In this document: positions 33,417 through 45,427 of the stretch, piece after piece
Layout of the letters: every line of letters starts with the position of its first letter
Position numbering within the stretch: position 1 is the first letter of the stretch
Origin: Parabacteroides sp. PF5-9
Lineage (GTDB): Bacteria > Bacteroidota > Bacteroidia > Bacteroidales > Tannerellaceae
NCBI RefSeq assembly: GCF_029893105.1
Contig: NZ_JARXWG010000002.1
Location: 124,001 to 188,000 of the forward strand
DNA length: 64,000 nt
Reading direction: 5' to 3'
Notes under the pieces: generated by a model
What the model saw: only the letters and a program-made list of their open reading frames with translations
What the model was told of the DNA's origin: nothing
Databases searched by the model: none
Position numbers and translations under genes: made by a program

Positions 33417-34310
33417 TCAACATTTAATGTTTAGTTGGCGCAACACTTCGCGAATCTTTTCAAATGTACCGATCCGCGTAGGAACTAAAGGTAAACGTAG
33501 TTTATTCTCAATGAATCCCATCATGTGCAGCATACATTTCACTCCGGCCGGATTACCATCAACAAACAAAAGATTAAACAACTCCGTAAAGCTGTGATGA
33601 ATTGTTCGTGCATTCGTGTAGTCACCGGCTAAGGCCAAACGCACCATACGGCTGAATTCGCGGGGGAAAGCATTTCCTATAACAGAAATAACGCCAACAG
33701 CTCCCAATGTCATCAAAGGAAAAGTAAATCCATCATCCCCTGAAATAACATCAAAATTGGCCGGTTTATTTTTAATAATATCATCCATCTGGGTCATATT
33801 GCCTGATGCTTCTTTTATTGCGACCACATTATCGCATTCGCTAGCAATACGTAAAGTCGTTTCAGCAGACATATTGACTCCGGTACGTCCTGGAACATTA
33901 TATAAAACAATAGGTAGTTTGGTCGCTTTGGCGACTGCTTTATAATGTTGATAGATCCCCTCTTGAGACGGTTTATTATAATAAGGAACAACAGATAAGA
34001 TGGCATCGATACCATCAAAATTATCCTGTTTCAGTTTTTCTACCAACGCTTGCGTACAATTCCCTCCTACTCCCAGGACAATAGGTATTTGTCCACGTAC
34101 ACGAGTAACAACCAAGTCGATGATTTTTTTCTTCTCGTCCTCTGTTAAGGTCGGTGTCTCGGCTGTAGTACCTAATACCACCAAATAATCAGTTCCATTC
34201 TGCACCTGGTAATCCACCAATTTTCCTAATGCATCATAGTCAACACTATCATCTTCTTTAAAAGGGGTTATCAACGCAACCCCCATTCCCTTTAAATTAA
34301 TATCTGCCAT
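33417..34310 (-). CDS. dapA: 4-hydroxy-tetrahydrodipicolinate synthase
   Basis: This 297-residue cytoplasmic enzyme condenses pyruvate with aspartate semialdehyde in lysine/diaminopimelate synthesis. Visible residues are the GTTAETPTL loop, Tyr in VVPYYNKPSQEG and VLYNVPGRTG, and the Schiff-base Lys in VVAIKEASG. ATG 34310 (MADINLKGM) fits the family; the frame is open 111 bp further, which would add a non-family extension. It lies downstream of ligA on the same strand. Confidence 0.95.
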   Translation of the reverse strand: MADINLKGMGVALITPFKEDDSVDYDALGKLVDYQVQNGTDYLVVLGTTAETPTLTEDEKKKIIDLVVTRVRGQIPIVLGVGGNCTQALVEKLKQDNFDGIDAILSVVPYYNKPSQEGIYQHYKAVAKATKLPIVLYNVPGRTGVNMSAETTLRIASECDNVVAIKEASGNMTQMDDIIKNKPANFDVISGDDGFTFPLMTLGAVGVISVIGNAFPREFSRMVRLALAGDYTNARTIHHSFTELFNLLFVDGNPAGVKCMLHMMGFIENKLRLPLVPTRIGTFEKIREVLRQLNIKC

Positions 34311-34362
34311 GGGGAAATAAGTCCTTGTTGTTTTTTCGCTTCGCAAAAATAAACAAATAATA

Positions 34363-36890
<2,528 letters not shown>

Positions 36891-36950
36891 TTATGCACAC
36901 TACGACTATTTCAGATAGCAAATCTACATAAAAAACATCACTTTGAAAAA

Positions 36951-37928
36951 TTAATATATAAGTTTGACATTATCAATCCAAAGAGTATTTCCAGGGGATC
37001 CGATATATGCCCCACCATGGCTTGAGGCAAATTGAATAAATAGATGGGTAGGCGTTTCATCAGGTGAGCCCCATCCTATTTCCTGAATCAATACACTTTC
37101 TCCCTTACTATTCAGGGTATAACGGTCTTCTTCCTGAATACGCATATAGGATTTATATTCCGGTAATGAGGTGATATCACCGTACAGAATGGGGTATGTA
37201 GCCTCATTGATCCAATCGGCAGTAGACTCCGCATAACGCTGAAAAACCGTTCCGATTCGTTTGGCATACACATTGCCGTCTTTATCTTCCCACCGTTTTT
37301 GCAGAAGAAGCATCACCGAGAGTGAGTCTTTACCTTCCACAGTTGTTTCCCGGCTAAAACCGGTACTGCGAACCCGATCTTTTTCCGGTGCAGCCTTTAT
37401 TTTATAATCAAAACATATAGCTTTAGGCTTTTGTGTAAACGGAATACCGCTTTGCAACATACGCTGTGCATTTTTTGTCCCTCTGATCGGTTCATGCATA
37501 GCGCCTAAGAAAGTCGAACCGGCCGCAATAACTTCAATATTGACTAATCCCAACACTTTTACACTCTCATAACGTGTCTCTAAACGGGCACACCATCCCT
37601 CTCCTCTTTTCTCCGGAAATACAGAGTTATTTGTTTTGACAACACCAGATACTTTAGCCATCACATTGGAAGTAGCCCATGGTGACCCACCCTGATTTCG
37701 ATATTCTATATGACCAACGATCGTATCTGTTGGGCCAATGGCATACACATATTTGGTATTGCCACCAATAATTCCAGACTCTTTTATTTCACGAACAATC
37801 CACTGATCCATGTCGCCATAGGGCAAAAGCTTTGCCTCCTGGCAATTGACTATTGACAATTGACAATTGACAATTAAAAGAAATATACACAAAAACAGCC
37901 GGATAATATCTTTTCGATTCATCTTCAC
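36951..37928 (-). CDS. PCMD-type secreted protein
   Basis: This 325-residue protein has an export signal that contains a repeat-encoded segment (VNCQLSIVNCQ). The beta-rich body ends in FASSHGGAYIGSPGNTLWID, typical of the PCMD (putative carbohydrate metabolism domain) family of Bacteroidetes. Role is unknown. It follows the sulfotransferase by 32 bp on the same strand and may be the last gene of the sulfate operon. Confidence 0.72.
   Translation of the reverse strand: MKMNRKDIIRLFLCIFLLIVNCQLSIVNCQEAKLLPYGDMDQWIVREIKESGIIGGNTKYVYAIGPTDTIVGHIEYRNQGGSPWATSNVMAKVSGVVKTNNSVFPEKRGEGWCARLETRYESVKVLGLVNIEVIAAGSTFLGAMHEPIRGTKNAQRMLQSGIPFTQKPKAICFDYKIKAAPEKDRVRSTGFSRETTVEGKDSLSVMLLLQKRWEDKDGNVYAKRIGTVFQRYAESTADWINEATYPILYGDITSLPEYKSYMRIQEEDRYTLNSKGESVLIQEIGWGSPDETPTHLFIQFASSHGGAYIGSPGNTLWIDNVKLIY
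37843..37876. repeat. 7-bp tandem repeat in a signal-peptide region
   Basis: Four 7-bp units (CAATTGA, CTATTGA, CAATTGA, CAATTGA) plus a partial fifth lie in codons about 18-28 of the PCMD-type gene. On the coding strand the unit is TTGTCAA-like and encodes the repeat VNCQLSIVNCQ. Gain or loss of one unit would shift the frame. Confidence 0.75.
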
Positions 37929-37960
37929 ACCATTGATTGATCAGACAAATTAATTGTCAG

Positions 37961-39055
37961 TTAAATACTATATCCCCATTTTTCCAAGGCCATAGCCCAT
38001 TGATCTTCTACCACCTGAATGGTATGAGCATCATATTTATAGGCATTCTTTTTATACCCTTTTTTCTTACTCAGGTATTTTTGGATATGATCCTGTGATT
38101 CAGTGAAACCAGGTATATCTAATTGCTGATAAATATCCCGGGTAATACCAAATGAATCTGCCTCAAAATCTTCAAACTTTAGTTCAAACAGATTTCCTTC
38201 AGGTATCAGATGCTTTTGTCCCTCATACGCATCATACATTTTACGATAAACCGCTACAAAATTTGCTTCGATTTGTTCATTTGTAATATCCTGCACACGA
38301 AGCGGCTGGATCGTATTGGTATAAAAACTATAGGTGCTTTCAAAAACCGTATAGGGATTACGCATCAAATAAATAAACTTGGCATTGGGGAACATCTCCA
38401 ACAACATCTTAATACGCGCAGTATGAGGCGGATTTTTACTTAAAAATTGTTGTCCTTTTGTATTCCAGAGTGAAATCTTGATCAATTTCAAAAACGTTTC
38501 CTTAAATATCCGATATTCCTCTTCTGTCGCTTTCTCAAATGTAAGGAAACGATCACAATATTCCATCGTATATGCCGGGAAAAACCAAAAATTATAATAG
38601 CTGTAAGGCATCATATTGGCTAATGCAAATTCTTCCTCTTGCGGCAGATCGACATCCAGTTCCAGATTGTCTGTCGGACGTTTATGCGGCATACAAAGAT
38701 GTATACATTGCTTAAAAAAAGGTTGGGCGAAAAGCATTATATTGGGGAAGACAGTCTGATAAGTCGTATTATATCCAAAATGCTTATCACAGGCAAAGAC
38801 ATTATGCACAAAGGTTGTTCCGCTTCGCCAATGTCCTATAATAAATACCGGATCCATTTCCAATGGTTTATTCTCCAGTTTACGGTATCTGCGGTCTTCT
38901 ATCGGCTTGGAGATCTGAAGCAGCCAACTGACAAACTTGGTCAGGTTAAACTTATTCCGGAAAGCGGCATCCACTCTTCTACCCGCTGTTATGGCCTTAA
39001 ATGTGTTCCAGTCTGCTCCACAAAAAGTATTGACCGGCAATTTTTGAAAATCCAT
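37961..39055 (-). CDS. PAPS-dependent sulfotransferase
   Basis: This 364-residue protein has the 5'-phosphosulfate loop FIIGHWRSGTTFVHN (about residues 73-87) and the 3'-phosphate motif YLMRNPYTVFESTYSFY (about 230-246), so it should transfer sulfate from PAPS to a hydroxyl acceptor. It follows cysN by 46 bp in a cysQ-SLC13-cysC-cysD-cysN operon. Gut Bacteroides have a similar cluster whose sulfotransferase acts on cholesterol and other sterols. Whether this protein does is inference. Confidence 0.86.
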   Translation of the reverse strand: MDFQKLPVNTFCGADWNTFKAITAGRRVDAAFRNKFNLTKFVSWLLQISKPIEDRRYRKLENKPLEMDPVFIIGHWRSGTTFVHNVFACDKHFGYNTTYQTVFPNIMLFAQPFFKQCIHLCMPHKRPTDNLELDVDLPQEEEFALANMMPYSYYNFWFFPAYTMEYCDRFLTFEKATEEEYRIFKETFLKLIKISLWNTKGQQFLSKNPPHTARIKMLLEMFPNAKFIYLMRNPYTVFESTYSFYTNTIQPLRVQDITNEQIEANFVAVYRKMYDAYEGQKHLIPEGNLFELKFEDFEADSFGITRDIYQQLDIPGFTESQDHIQKYLSKKKGYKKNAYKYDAHTIQVVEDQWAMALEKWGYSI

Positions 39056-39101
39056 TTTCTGATATTTAATACTTAAAACAAGAAGAAACCTTTCTCTTCG
39101 T

Positions 39102-40556
39102 TTATTTAATCAAATGAATCGAAACACCTTGACGTTTCAGTTCCTCACACGCTTTTTCTATTGCCCCATAATATATTTTTTCAATACCTAATGAAGGCAA
39201 ATTCAATATCGCATCAAAATGATCACTCTGCATATCTTTTACATCTACACGATCAACAATCATCCCTACTGCAGAAGTATTATTGGTAATCGGATCAATC
39301 AGAATAAAAGCGCCGGTCTGTTTATTTTTTATATAAGGGTCAAAAAACAATTCTTTACCGGTTGTAAATACAACACTTGCAATCTCATTCAATTGCAAAA
39401 CAACACCCTCATTTGCCTTTTGATCTTCACTCAAAAAGGAACGTTCCATCGTATTTACGTTCACTTTATACCGGATATGATCGATACGTGCACGTGTGGT
39501 ATTTGTGGTATGTTTAATATAGAATTGTTTCGTTTTATCCATTGGTTCTTCATCCATCCAGACCAACATCGCCTCAAAATTTCGTTCTGCGATCGGCAAA
39601 TGACCGGGATGAACAAGCATTTCACCCCGTGAGATATCAATCTCATCTTCCAATGTAATTGTGATACACTGAGGAGGATAAGCCAACTCCAAATCGCCAT
39701 CATAGGTCACAATCCGCTGAACCTTCGATGTTTTTCCGGAAGGAAGCGCCTGAACGATATCTCCTTTACGTATAATTCCACTAGCCACTTTACCACTAAA
39801 ACCCCGAAAATCCTGATTGGGTCTTAACACATATTGCACAGGGAAACGAAAATCTTCAAAATTGCGGTCTTTATCTATCGGCACCGACTCCAGTAAATCA
39901 AGCAAACACGGCCCATCATACCAAGGAGTCCGGTCACTTTTTTCAACCACATTATCTCCATCCAATGCCGATAACGGAATACAAGTAATATCCGGTATAG
40001 CCAATGATTCAACAAAACTATGATAATCGGCTGTTATACGGTCAAATACAGCTTGGTCAAAGTCGACCAGATCCATTTTGTTTACCGCCAGAACAACATG
40101 TTTTATACCCAATAAGGTAACCAGATAAGTATGTCGACGCGTCTGGGTAATCACTCCAGTACGGGCATCCACCAAAATAATTGCCAGATTAGCCGTAGAT
40201 CCACCGGTAATCATATTGCGCGTATACTGCTCATGCCCGGGAGTATCGGCTATAATAAATTTTCGTTTGTTGGTACTGAAATAACGATAAGCCACGTCAA
40301 TTGTAATTCCCTGCTCCCGTTCCGCCTTTAAACCGTCCAATAACAACGCATAATCGATATGCTCACCCGCATTTCCCATCCGCTTACTGTCGCGTTCCAA
40401 AGCCTCCAGTTGATCTTCATAGATCTTTTTACTATCAAACAGTAGACGACCAATCAATGTCGATTTACCATCATCCACAGAACCTGCCGTTAAAAAACGC
40501 AACAGGTCTTTCTGCTCATCCTTATCCAGGTATTCTTTTATATTCAACGCTCCCAT
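39102..40556 (-). CDS. cysN: sulfate adenylyltransferase subunit 1 (GTPase)
   Basis: This 484-residue GTPase drives APS formation by CysD. G motifs are [16 protein letters not shown] and NKMD, with the EF-Tu-like beta-barrels after about residue 235. It is not fused to CysC; a separate cysC lies upstream. The gap to cysD is 22 bp. Confidence 0.95.
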   Translation of the reverse strand: MGALNIKEYLDKDEQKDLLRFLTAGSVDDGKSTLIGRLLFDSKKIYEDQLEALERDSKRMGNAGEHIDYALLLDGLKAEREQGITIDVAYRYFSTNKRKFIIADTPGHEQYTRNMITGGSTANLAIILVDARTGVITQTRRHTYLVTLLGIKHVVLAVNKMDLVDFDQAVFDRITADYHSFVESLAIPDITCIPLSALDGDNVVEKSDRTPWYDGPCLLDLLESVPIDKDRNFEDFRFPVQYVLRPNQDFRGFSGKVASGIIRKGDIVQALPSGKTSKVQRIVTYDGDLELAYPPQCITITLEDEIDISRGEMLVHPGHLPIAERNFEAMLVWMDEEPMDKTKQFYIKHTTNTTRARIDHIRYKVNVNTMERSFLSEDQKANEGVVLQLNEIASVVFTTGKELFFDPYIKNKQTGAFILIDPITNNTSAVGMIVDRVDVKDMQSDHFDAILNLPSLGIEKIYYGAIEKACEELKRQGVSIHLIK

Positions 40557-40578
40557 ATCCTACTACTTTAATTCTTAA

Positions 40579-41487
40579 TTAAAAATACCCTTCCCGTTTT
40601 TTCTGCTCCATACTCCCTTCCTGATCAAAGTCGATCACCCGGGTTGTACGCTCACTTTTCGTTGTCGTCATCATCTCTTCAACAATCTCTTCGATCGTTT
40701 CAGCCTCACTCTGTACAGCACCCGTTAAAGGATAACATCCCAATGTCCGGAAACGCACCTTCATCATCGTCGCTTTTTCGGCCAACTCCTTTGGCATACG
40801 TTCATCATCCACCATAATCAGATTGCCATCGAGGTTGACTATCGGACGTTCTTTCGCAAAATAAAGCGGTACAATAGGTATATTCTCCAGTCGGATATAT
40901 TGCCACACATCCAACTCTGTCCAGTTAGACAATGGAAAAACACGAATACTTTCTCCTTTATGAATACGGGCATTATAAATATCCCATAACTCCGGACGTT
41001 GGTTTTTAGGATCCCATTGATGAAACTTATCCCTGAAAGAAAAAATACGTTCCTTGGCCCGGCTTTTCTCTTCATCCCGTCGGGCACCACCAAACGCTGC
41101 ATCAAATCGATGTTTATCCAACGCTTGCAATAAAGCCTGCGTCTTCATCAAATCCGTATGCACCTTACTCCCATGCGTAAAAGGCCCTACACCTGCATGA
41201 TAGGCATCCATATTAGATTCAACAATCAGGTTCCAGCCGAATTGCTTCGTATAGGTATCCCTGAATTCTACCATTTCCTTGAATTTCCATTTCGAATCAA
41301 TATGCATCAAAGGAAAAGGCACTTTCCCGGGAGCAAAAGCTTTTTCAGCCAGACGCACCATAACAGACGAATCTTTCCCAATGGAATAAAGCATCACCGG
41401 ATTTTCAAATTCTGCAGCTACTTCACGAATAATATGAATCGCTTCGGCCTCCAGTTCCTGCAAATGGCTTAATTTATACTCAGACAT
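40579..41487 (-). CDS. cysD: sulfate adenylyltransferase subunit 2
   Basis: This 302-residue PP-loop enzyme makes APS from ATP and sulfate. The PP-loop SIGKDSSVM is at about 36-44, and [16 protein letters not shown] and [15 protein letters not shown] are conserved. The C-terminal [11 protein letters not shown] is typical. It lies between cysC (20-bp gap) and cysN in the operon. Confidence 0.96.
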   Translation of the reverse strand: MSEYKLSHLQELEAEAIHIIREVAAEFENPVMLYSIGKDSSVMVRLAEKAFAPGKVPFPLMHIDSKWKFKEMVEFRDTYTKQFGWNLIVESNMDAYHAGVGPFTHGSKVHTDLMKTQALLQALDKHRFDAAFGGARRDEEKSRAKERIFSFRDKFHQWDPKNQRPELWDIYNARIHKGESIRVFPLSNWTELDVWQYIRLENIPIVPLYFAKERPIVNLDGNLIMVDDERMPKELAEKATMMKVRFRTLGCYPLTGAVQSEAETIEEIVEEMMTTTKSERTTRVIDFDQEGSMEQKKREGYF

Positions 41488-41507
41488 ATATTTATTGCTT
41501 GTTTATT

Positions 41508-42116
41508 TTATTCCCACAATATTTTCGGCAGTATGATTTCTAATAAGCGTTGTACCGATTCCTCCACACTTAAAACCGAAGTATCCAGTGATAGATCCGG
41601 CTTGGCAGGTGCTTCAAATGGGGCGGAAACACCTGTAAAATTTTTAATTTCCCCTTTTCTTGCTTTGGCATACAACCCTTTCACATCTCGTCGCTCACAC
41701 TCCATTATCGGCGTATTCACATACACTTCCAGAAAATCAGCTTTACCGATGATTGAAGCCGCCATTTTCCGCAATTCATTATTGGGACTGATAAAGGCGG
41801 CTATAGTGATAATACCACTGTCGATAAACAACCTGCCGACCTCCGCTATCCGACGAATATTCTCAATCCGGTCTTCCTCCGAAAATCCCAGGTTATTATT
41901 AATTCCGGTCCGGATATTATCCCCATCCAGTATCCGGCATAACAATCCGCGTCGATGCAATTCACGCTCCAAAGCGACAGCAATTGTGCTTTTACCCGAG
42001 CCACTCAACCCAGTAAACCAGACCATGACACTTCGTTGCTTCAACAGCCGCTCCTTATCTTCTCGCTGGAGCATTTGATCAAAAATCGGAGTGATATTTA
42101 ATTGTTCTTTATCCAT
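41508..42116 (-). CDS. cysC: adenylylsulfate kinase
   Basis: This 202-residue kinase phosphorylates APS to PAPS. The P-loop is GLSGSGKST (about 34-42), then DGDNIRTGIN and FISPNNELR. Having CysC, CysN and CysD with a sulfotransferase and CysQ, and no sulfite or PAPS reductase in view, points to PAPS made for sulfation. The SLC13 gene is 18 bp upstream. Confidence 0.95.
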   Translation of the reverse strand: MDKEQLNITPIFDQMLQREDKERLLKQRSVMVWFTGLSGSGKSTIAVALERELHRRGLLCRILDGDNIRTGINNNLGFSEEDRIENIRRIAEVGRLFIDSGIITIAAFISPNNELRKMAASIIGKADFLEVYVNTPIMECERRDVKGLYAKARKGEIKNFTGVSAPFEAPAKPDLSLDTSVLSVEESVQRLLEIILPKILWE

Positions 42117-42134
42117 ACTTATAGTGTCAATGCA

Positions 42135-43688
42135 TTAAAAAGGCCAGATGATCGGCGCCAAAAAGATCGCCATCAGAAAAACAATGATGGTAAGTGGTGT
42201 TCCTATCTTTACAAAATCCATAAAGGAATACCCTCCTATTCCCTGAACGATCATATTGGTCTGATAACATATCGGCGTACAAAAGCTTGTCGAAGCAGCC
42301 ACACAAATAACCATAAAAAACGGCATCGGATTGACCCCCAATTGAGTCGCCACAGAAAGAGCCACAGGAAAACCTAATGCCGCCGCCGCATTATTGGTAA
42401 TGAGTTGTGAGAAAAAGGCCGTAATAAGAAATGTCATTGCCAAAAGAATATATGGCCCGAACGTCTCGGATAAACTAATAATATAACGTGCAGCCATAGC
42501 TGCTACACCCGAATTCTCAATGGCCTTACTGATAGCAAAGGCACAAGCAATCGTAATCAATATATCCCAGGAGATATATTTCGTATATTTTCTGGCCGGA
42601 AAAATCCTTGCCCAAGCCATGATAATCGTCGTAATACACACAAAGAAAAACATATCCAACTGAATATCCGGAAAAGCTTCTTTCGTTGCCGGCAATTCAC
42701 CAATAGTCGCCCCTGCAATCATAAAAAGAAACAACCCCAAAGCAAACCATCTCTTTTTAGTCGAAATAGGCTTTGTCTCTTCCTTGCCATTGGCCAAAAT
42801 AAGGAATACACTCGACTCTCCCCAAGTGGGAATAAACGAATCATCGCCCCAAAGAATCAGTGTATCCTTTTCATGCAACCGTATATCATCCAGATTCCCA
42901 GTCAAACGTTGTCCTCCTCTTTTCACCTCCTTGACAATCGCACCGTAATGGCGGGTAAAATTAAATTCGCCCAAAGTCTTATTAATACCCGGGAAACGAG
43001 GACCCAGTACCGCCTCAATCTTATGCCATCCCTCTTTTTCTTCCGCTTCCGACATCTCTTCAGAATGATTAGCAGACGATTCAGGCAATAATTTATTCGA
43101 AAACAGTATCAGAAAAAGAATACCGACTATCGCAATAGGAACACCTATTTTACCAATTTCAAACATCGACAACCCCTTATAACCAGCCTCCATGATCATA
43201 CCATTCACCACAAGATTGGTCGATGTACCGATCAAGGTACAAATCCCTCCTAAACTAACCGCATACGTTAAAGGAATCAGAAATTTTGTCGGAGGTAATT
43301 TGACACCTTCAGCCCATCGTTTGATGATAGGCGCAAAAATAACCACCATAGGCGTATTATTCAAAAAGGCCGACATCCCTGTCAGAATAGGAAGTAAACG
43401 GGCTTGCGAACGTCTAACCGTCGTCTCTCCTTTCGGTAAGAATTTCGTAAAAATCTGACTAAGCGTGCCACTCTGACGAATCCCTTCACTCACCAGAAAA
43501 AGCATAGCCACAGTGATCATCCCTTTATTACTGAAACCTTCCAGCATCTCCCTGGGCGTAAGTATCCCTACACAAAGAAACAAAACCACAACAGAGAAAA
43601 GAATCATGCCCGGACGCATCAAATCTTTAATCAAAGCGATGACCATACCAGCCAGAGCCAGTAACACAAAAAATACCTCAAAATTCAT
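42135..43688 (-). CDS. SLC13/DASS family permease, probable sulfate transporter
   Basis: This 517-residue protein has an anion-transporter core in two halves with an RCK-C-like soluble insert between them (about residues 205-300: HYGAIVKEVKRGGQRL, LHEKDTLILWGDD). Conserved elements include FLNNTPMVVIF, GTSTNLVVNG and ITNNAAAALGFPV. Its place among sulfate activation genes argues for sulfate uptake; the family also moves dicarboxylates. Confidence 0.86.
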   Translation of the reverse strand: MNFEVFFVLLALAGMVIALIKDLMRPGMILFSVVVLFLCVGILTPREMLEGFSNKGMITVAMLFLVSEGIRQSGTLSQIFTKFLPKGETTVRRSQARLLPILTGMSAFLNNTPMVVIFAPIIKRWAEGVKLPPTKFLIPLTYAVSLGGICTLIGTSTNLVVNGMIMEAGYKGLSMFEIGKIGVPIAIVGILFLILFSNKLLPESSANHSEEMSEAEEKEGWHKIEAVLGPRFPGINKTLGEFNFTRHYGAIVKEVKRGGQRLTGNLDDIRLHEKDTLILWGDDSFIPTWGESSVFLILANGKEETKPISTKKRWFALGLFLFMIAGATIGELPATKEAFPDIQLDMFFFVCITTIIMAWARIFPARKYTKYISWDILITIACAFAISKAIENSGVAAMAARYIISLSETFGPYILLAMTFLITAFFSQLITNNAAAALGFPVALSVATQLGVNPMPFFMVICVAASTSFCTPICYQTNMIVQGIGGYSFMDFVKIGTPLTIIVFLMAIFLAPIIWPF

Positions 43689-43819
43689 GTATACCTATCC
43701 TTATGAAATTCGAATGAAACGCAAAAGTAATAAGATTCTCATGACTTGTGAACCCCCGATTCGGTATTTTGCACATTAGGAAGCATACGAACCAAAAAAA
43801 ACAGAAAATAGCCCAATTC

Positions 43820-44626
43820 TTATTTGACAATGAACCAAGGATTATGTAAATCTTCTTTATTATAACTCAACGGAGTCTTTTCATCCAGATGATACATATT
43901 GCATCCGGCCGCCCGTGCTATCGCATGTCCTGCGGCCGTATCCCACTCCATCGTCGGAGCAAAACGCGGATAAATATCGGCAGAACCTTCTGCAACAAGA
44001 CAGATCTTCAAACTACTCCCGCTATTGATCAAAGTCAATGGCTTTCCTTGTTTCTTCAGACTCTCAATAAACCGGAGAGTCTCTTCCGACTGATGCGAAC
44101 GGGAAGCCACCACCACAATGCCCTGATGACCGATTTTCATAGGTAGCCTGATAGCACTCGCTTTTATCTCCTCGATAGATGGTTGATGATTATAATCTAC
44201 TTTGACTACTTTAAACGCACCTGTCGCCTCCGATGCAAAATACAACTCTTTACGTGCCGGAATGTATATCACGCCCAATACCGGCACACCCTGTTCGATC
44301 AACGCTATGTTTACCGTAAACTCACCGTTTCTTTTGATAAACTCTTTCGTCCCGTCCAAAGGATCCACCAGCCAAAAAGTGTGCCATTTCGCACGCTCTT
44401 TATACGGGATCTCTCTCCCCTCCTCGCTTAATATCGGAAAAGGAGTCGTAGACAAAATAGTGGTGATTAATTGATGCGCATCTTTATCTGCCTGTGTCAA
44501 TGGAGATTGATCTGTTTTCTGTTCAATGCCAAAATCGGCAGCCGGATCATTGTAGATGGTCATAATCGATTTCCCTGCATCTACAGCAGCACGAATGGCA
44601 ATATAGAGGTAATTAGAACGATTCAT
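43820..44626 (-). CDS. cysQ: 3'(2'),5'-bisphosphate nucleotidase
   Basis: This 268-residue Mg-dependent phosphatase of the inositol monophosphatase fold hydrolyses PAP, the product inhibitor left by sulfotransferases. Motifs are ILSEEG, DPLDGTKEFIKRNGEFTV and WDTAAGHAI. It is first in the sulfate operon and has a well-formed promoter upstream. Confidence 0.94.
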   Translation of the reverse strand: MNRSNYLYIAIRAAVDAGKSIMTIYNDPAADFGIEQKTDQSPLTQADKDAHQLITTILSTTPFPILSEEGREIPYKERAKWHTFWLVDPLDGTKEFIKRNGEFTVNIALIEQGVPVLGVIYIPARKELYFASEATGAFKVVKVDYNHQPSIEEIKASAIRLPMKIGHQGIVVVASRSHQSEETLRFIESLKKQGKPLTLINSGSSLKICLVAEGSADIYPRFAPTMEWDTAAGHAIARAAGCNMYHLDEKTPLSYNKEDLHNPWFIVK

Positions 44627-44654
44627 AAGGCTACTTTATTTTACTTGTGACAAG

Positions 44655-44686
44655 CAAATATACTGTTAATCTCCGACTATAACCAA
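44655..44686 (-). promoter_or_regulatory. promoter of the cysQ-led sulfate operon
   Basis: On the minus strand TTG (44686-44684), a 21-bp spacer and TATATTTG (44662-44655) match the Bacteroidota consensus. It lies 29 bp upstream of the cysQ ATG. Confidence 0.6.
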
Positions 44687-44748
44687 CACAAAAGCATCTT
44701 TTACCCAAAGCATTGCACCAAGGTTGTCACTTCATGGCTAATATAAAT

Positions 44749-44836
44749 TCGTTTGATAATTATAGAACGATCGTTCTATAATTATCAAACGATCATTCCA
44801 CAATTGTGAAACGATCATTCGACAGTTGTCAAACGA
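44749..44836. repeat. tandem 22-bp palindromic repeat array (array C), four units
   Basis: Units start at 44749, 44771, 44793 and 44815, each 22 bp. Each ends AACGA and begins TCGTT or TCATT. Read on the minus strand the cores are GACAACTGTC, CACAATTGTG, GATAATTATA and CTATAATTATC. The first three are the same, in the same order, as units 1-3 of the array at 11291. The array lies between a terminator (44859-44897) and the cysQ promoter, so it is probably not part of either transcript. Confidence 0.92.
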
Positions 44837-44858
44837 ATTCTTCTTTTCGATCATTTCG

Positions 44859-44897
44859 CAAAAAAACGCGGAACAGTTTCTTATACCGTCCGCGTTT
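44859..44897 (-). terminator. rho-independent terminator
   Basis: AAACGCGG (44864-44871) pairs with CCGCGTTT (44890-44897). On the minus strand the stem runs into TTTTT. It ends the transcript of the small secreted protein at 44924. Confidence 0.8.
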
Positions 44898-44923
44898 CTC
44901 TACACACTTTGTTTGTTATTTTT

Positions 44924-45310
44924 TTACTTGACCTTTTTCATTTCAAGCGGTATCTCCATGACTCCGGCATCTATGGCGCAATGAATCACATCCCCTTCCA
45001 GTTCAAAATAGACATAAAGTTCAAAACCTTCCGCTTCCATTGATGCATAAAATAGCCCTTGACTATTTTTAGACAATTCGGATGTTTTCATTTCTCTCCC
45101 GTCGCCCATCTTAAAAGAAGCAACTGCTCCATCACCTTGTTGGCTTATTTCACAAAGACCTTTGACCTCTGCCATTGACACAGGATCAGCCATAACATAC
45201 TCCCAATTTCCCAATAAATCAGTGACTACAATTTCTTTTTGTTGTGCAAACAGATTAACACTCATAAACACACACACCAAAATACTTAAAACCCGTTCTT
45301 TTATTTTCAT
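44924..45310 (-). CDS. small secreted protein of unknown function
   Basis: This 128-residue protein has a clear signal peptide (first ~22 residues, ending FAQQ). The mature part begins with a lipocalin-like LLGNWEYV and alternates beta strands, ending EIPLEMKKVK. No family is recognised with confidence. It is monocistronic with its own terminator. Confidence 0.7.
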   Translation of the reverse strand: MKIKERVLSILVCVFMSVNLFAQQKEIVVTDLLGNWEYVMADPVSMAEVKGLCEISQQGDGAVASFKMGDGREMKTSELSKNSQGLFYASMEAEGFELYVYFELEGDVIHCAIDAGVMEIPLEMKKVK

Positions 45311-45427
45311 ACGATTACGAATTAAATTAATGTGACAAAACTAAATCTTATAAATCTAATATAGGCATATTTTAGACAAATAGTTCAAATACTTCGACCA
45401 CTTACTGGCTTTTTTCGACAAAACTGT

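Noticed and set aside
41533-42078. Plus-strand ORF of 181 codons opposite cysC
   Set aside because: cysC on the other strand has complete kinase motifs; the opposite frame is a shadow.
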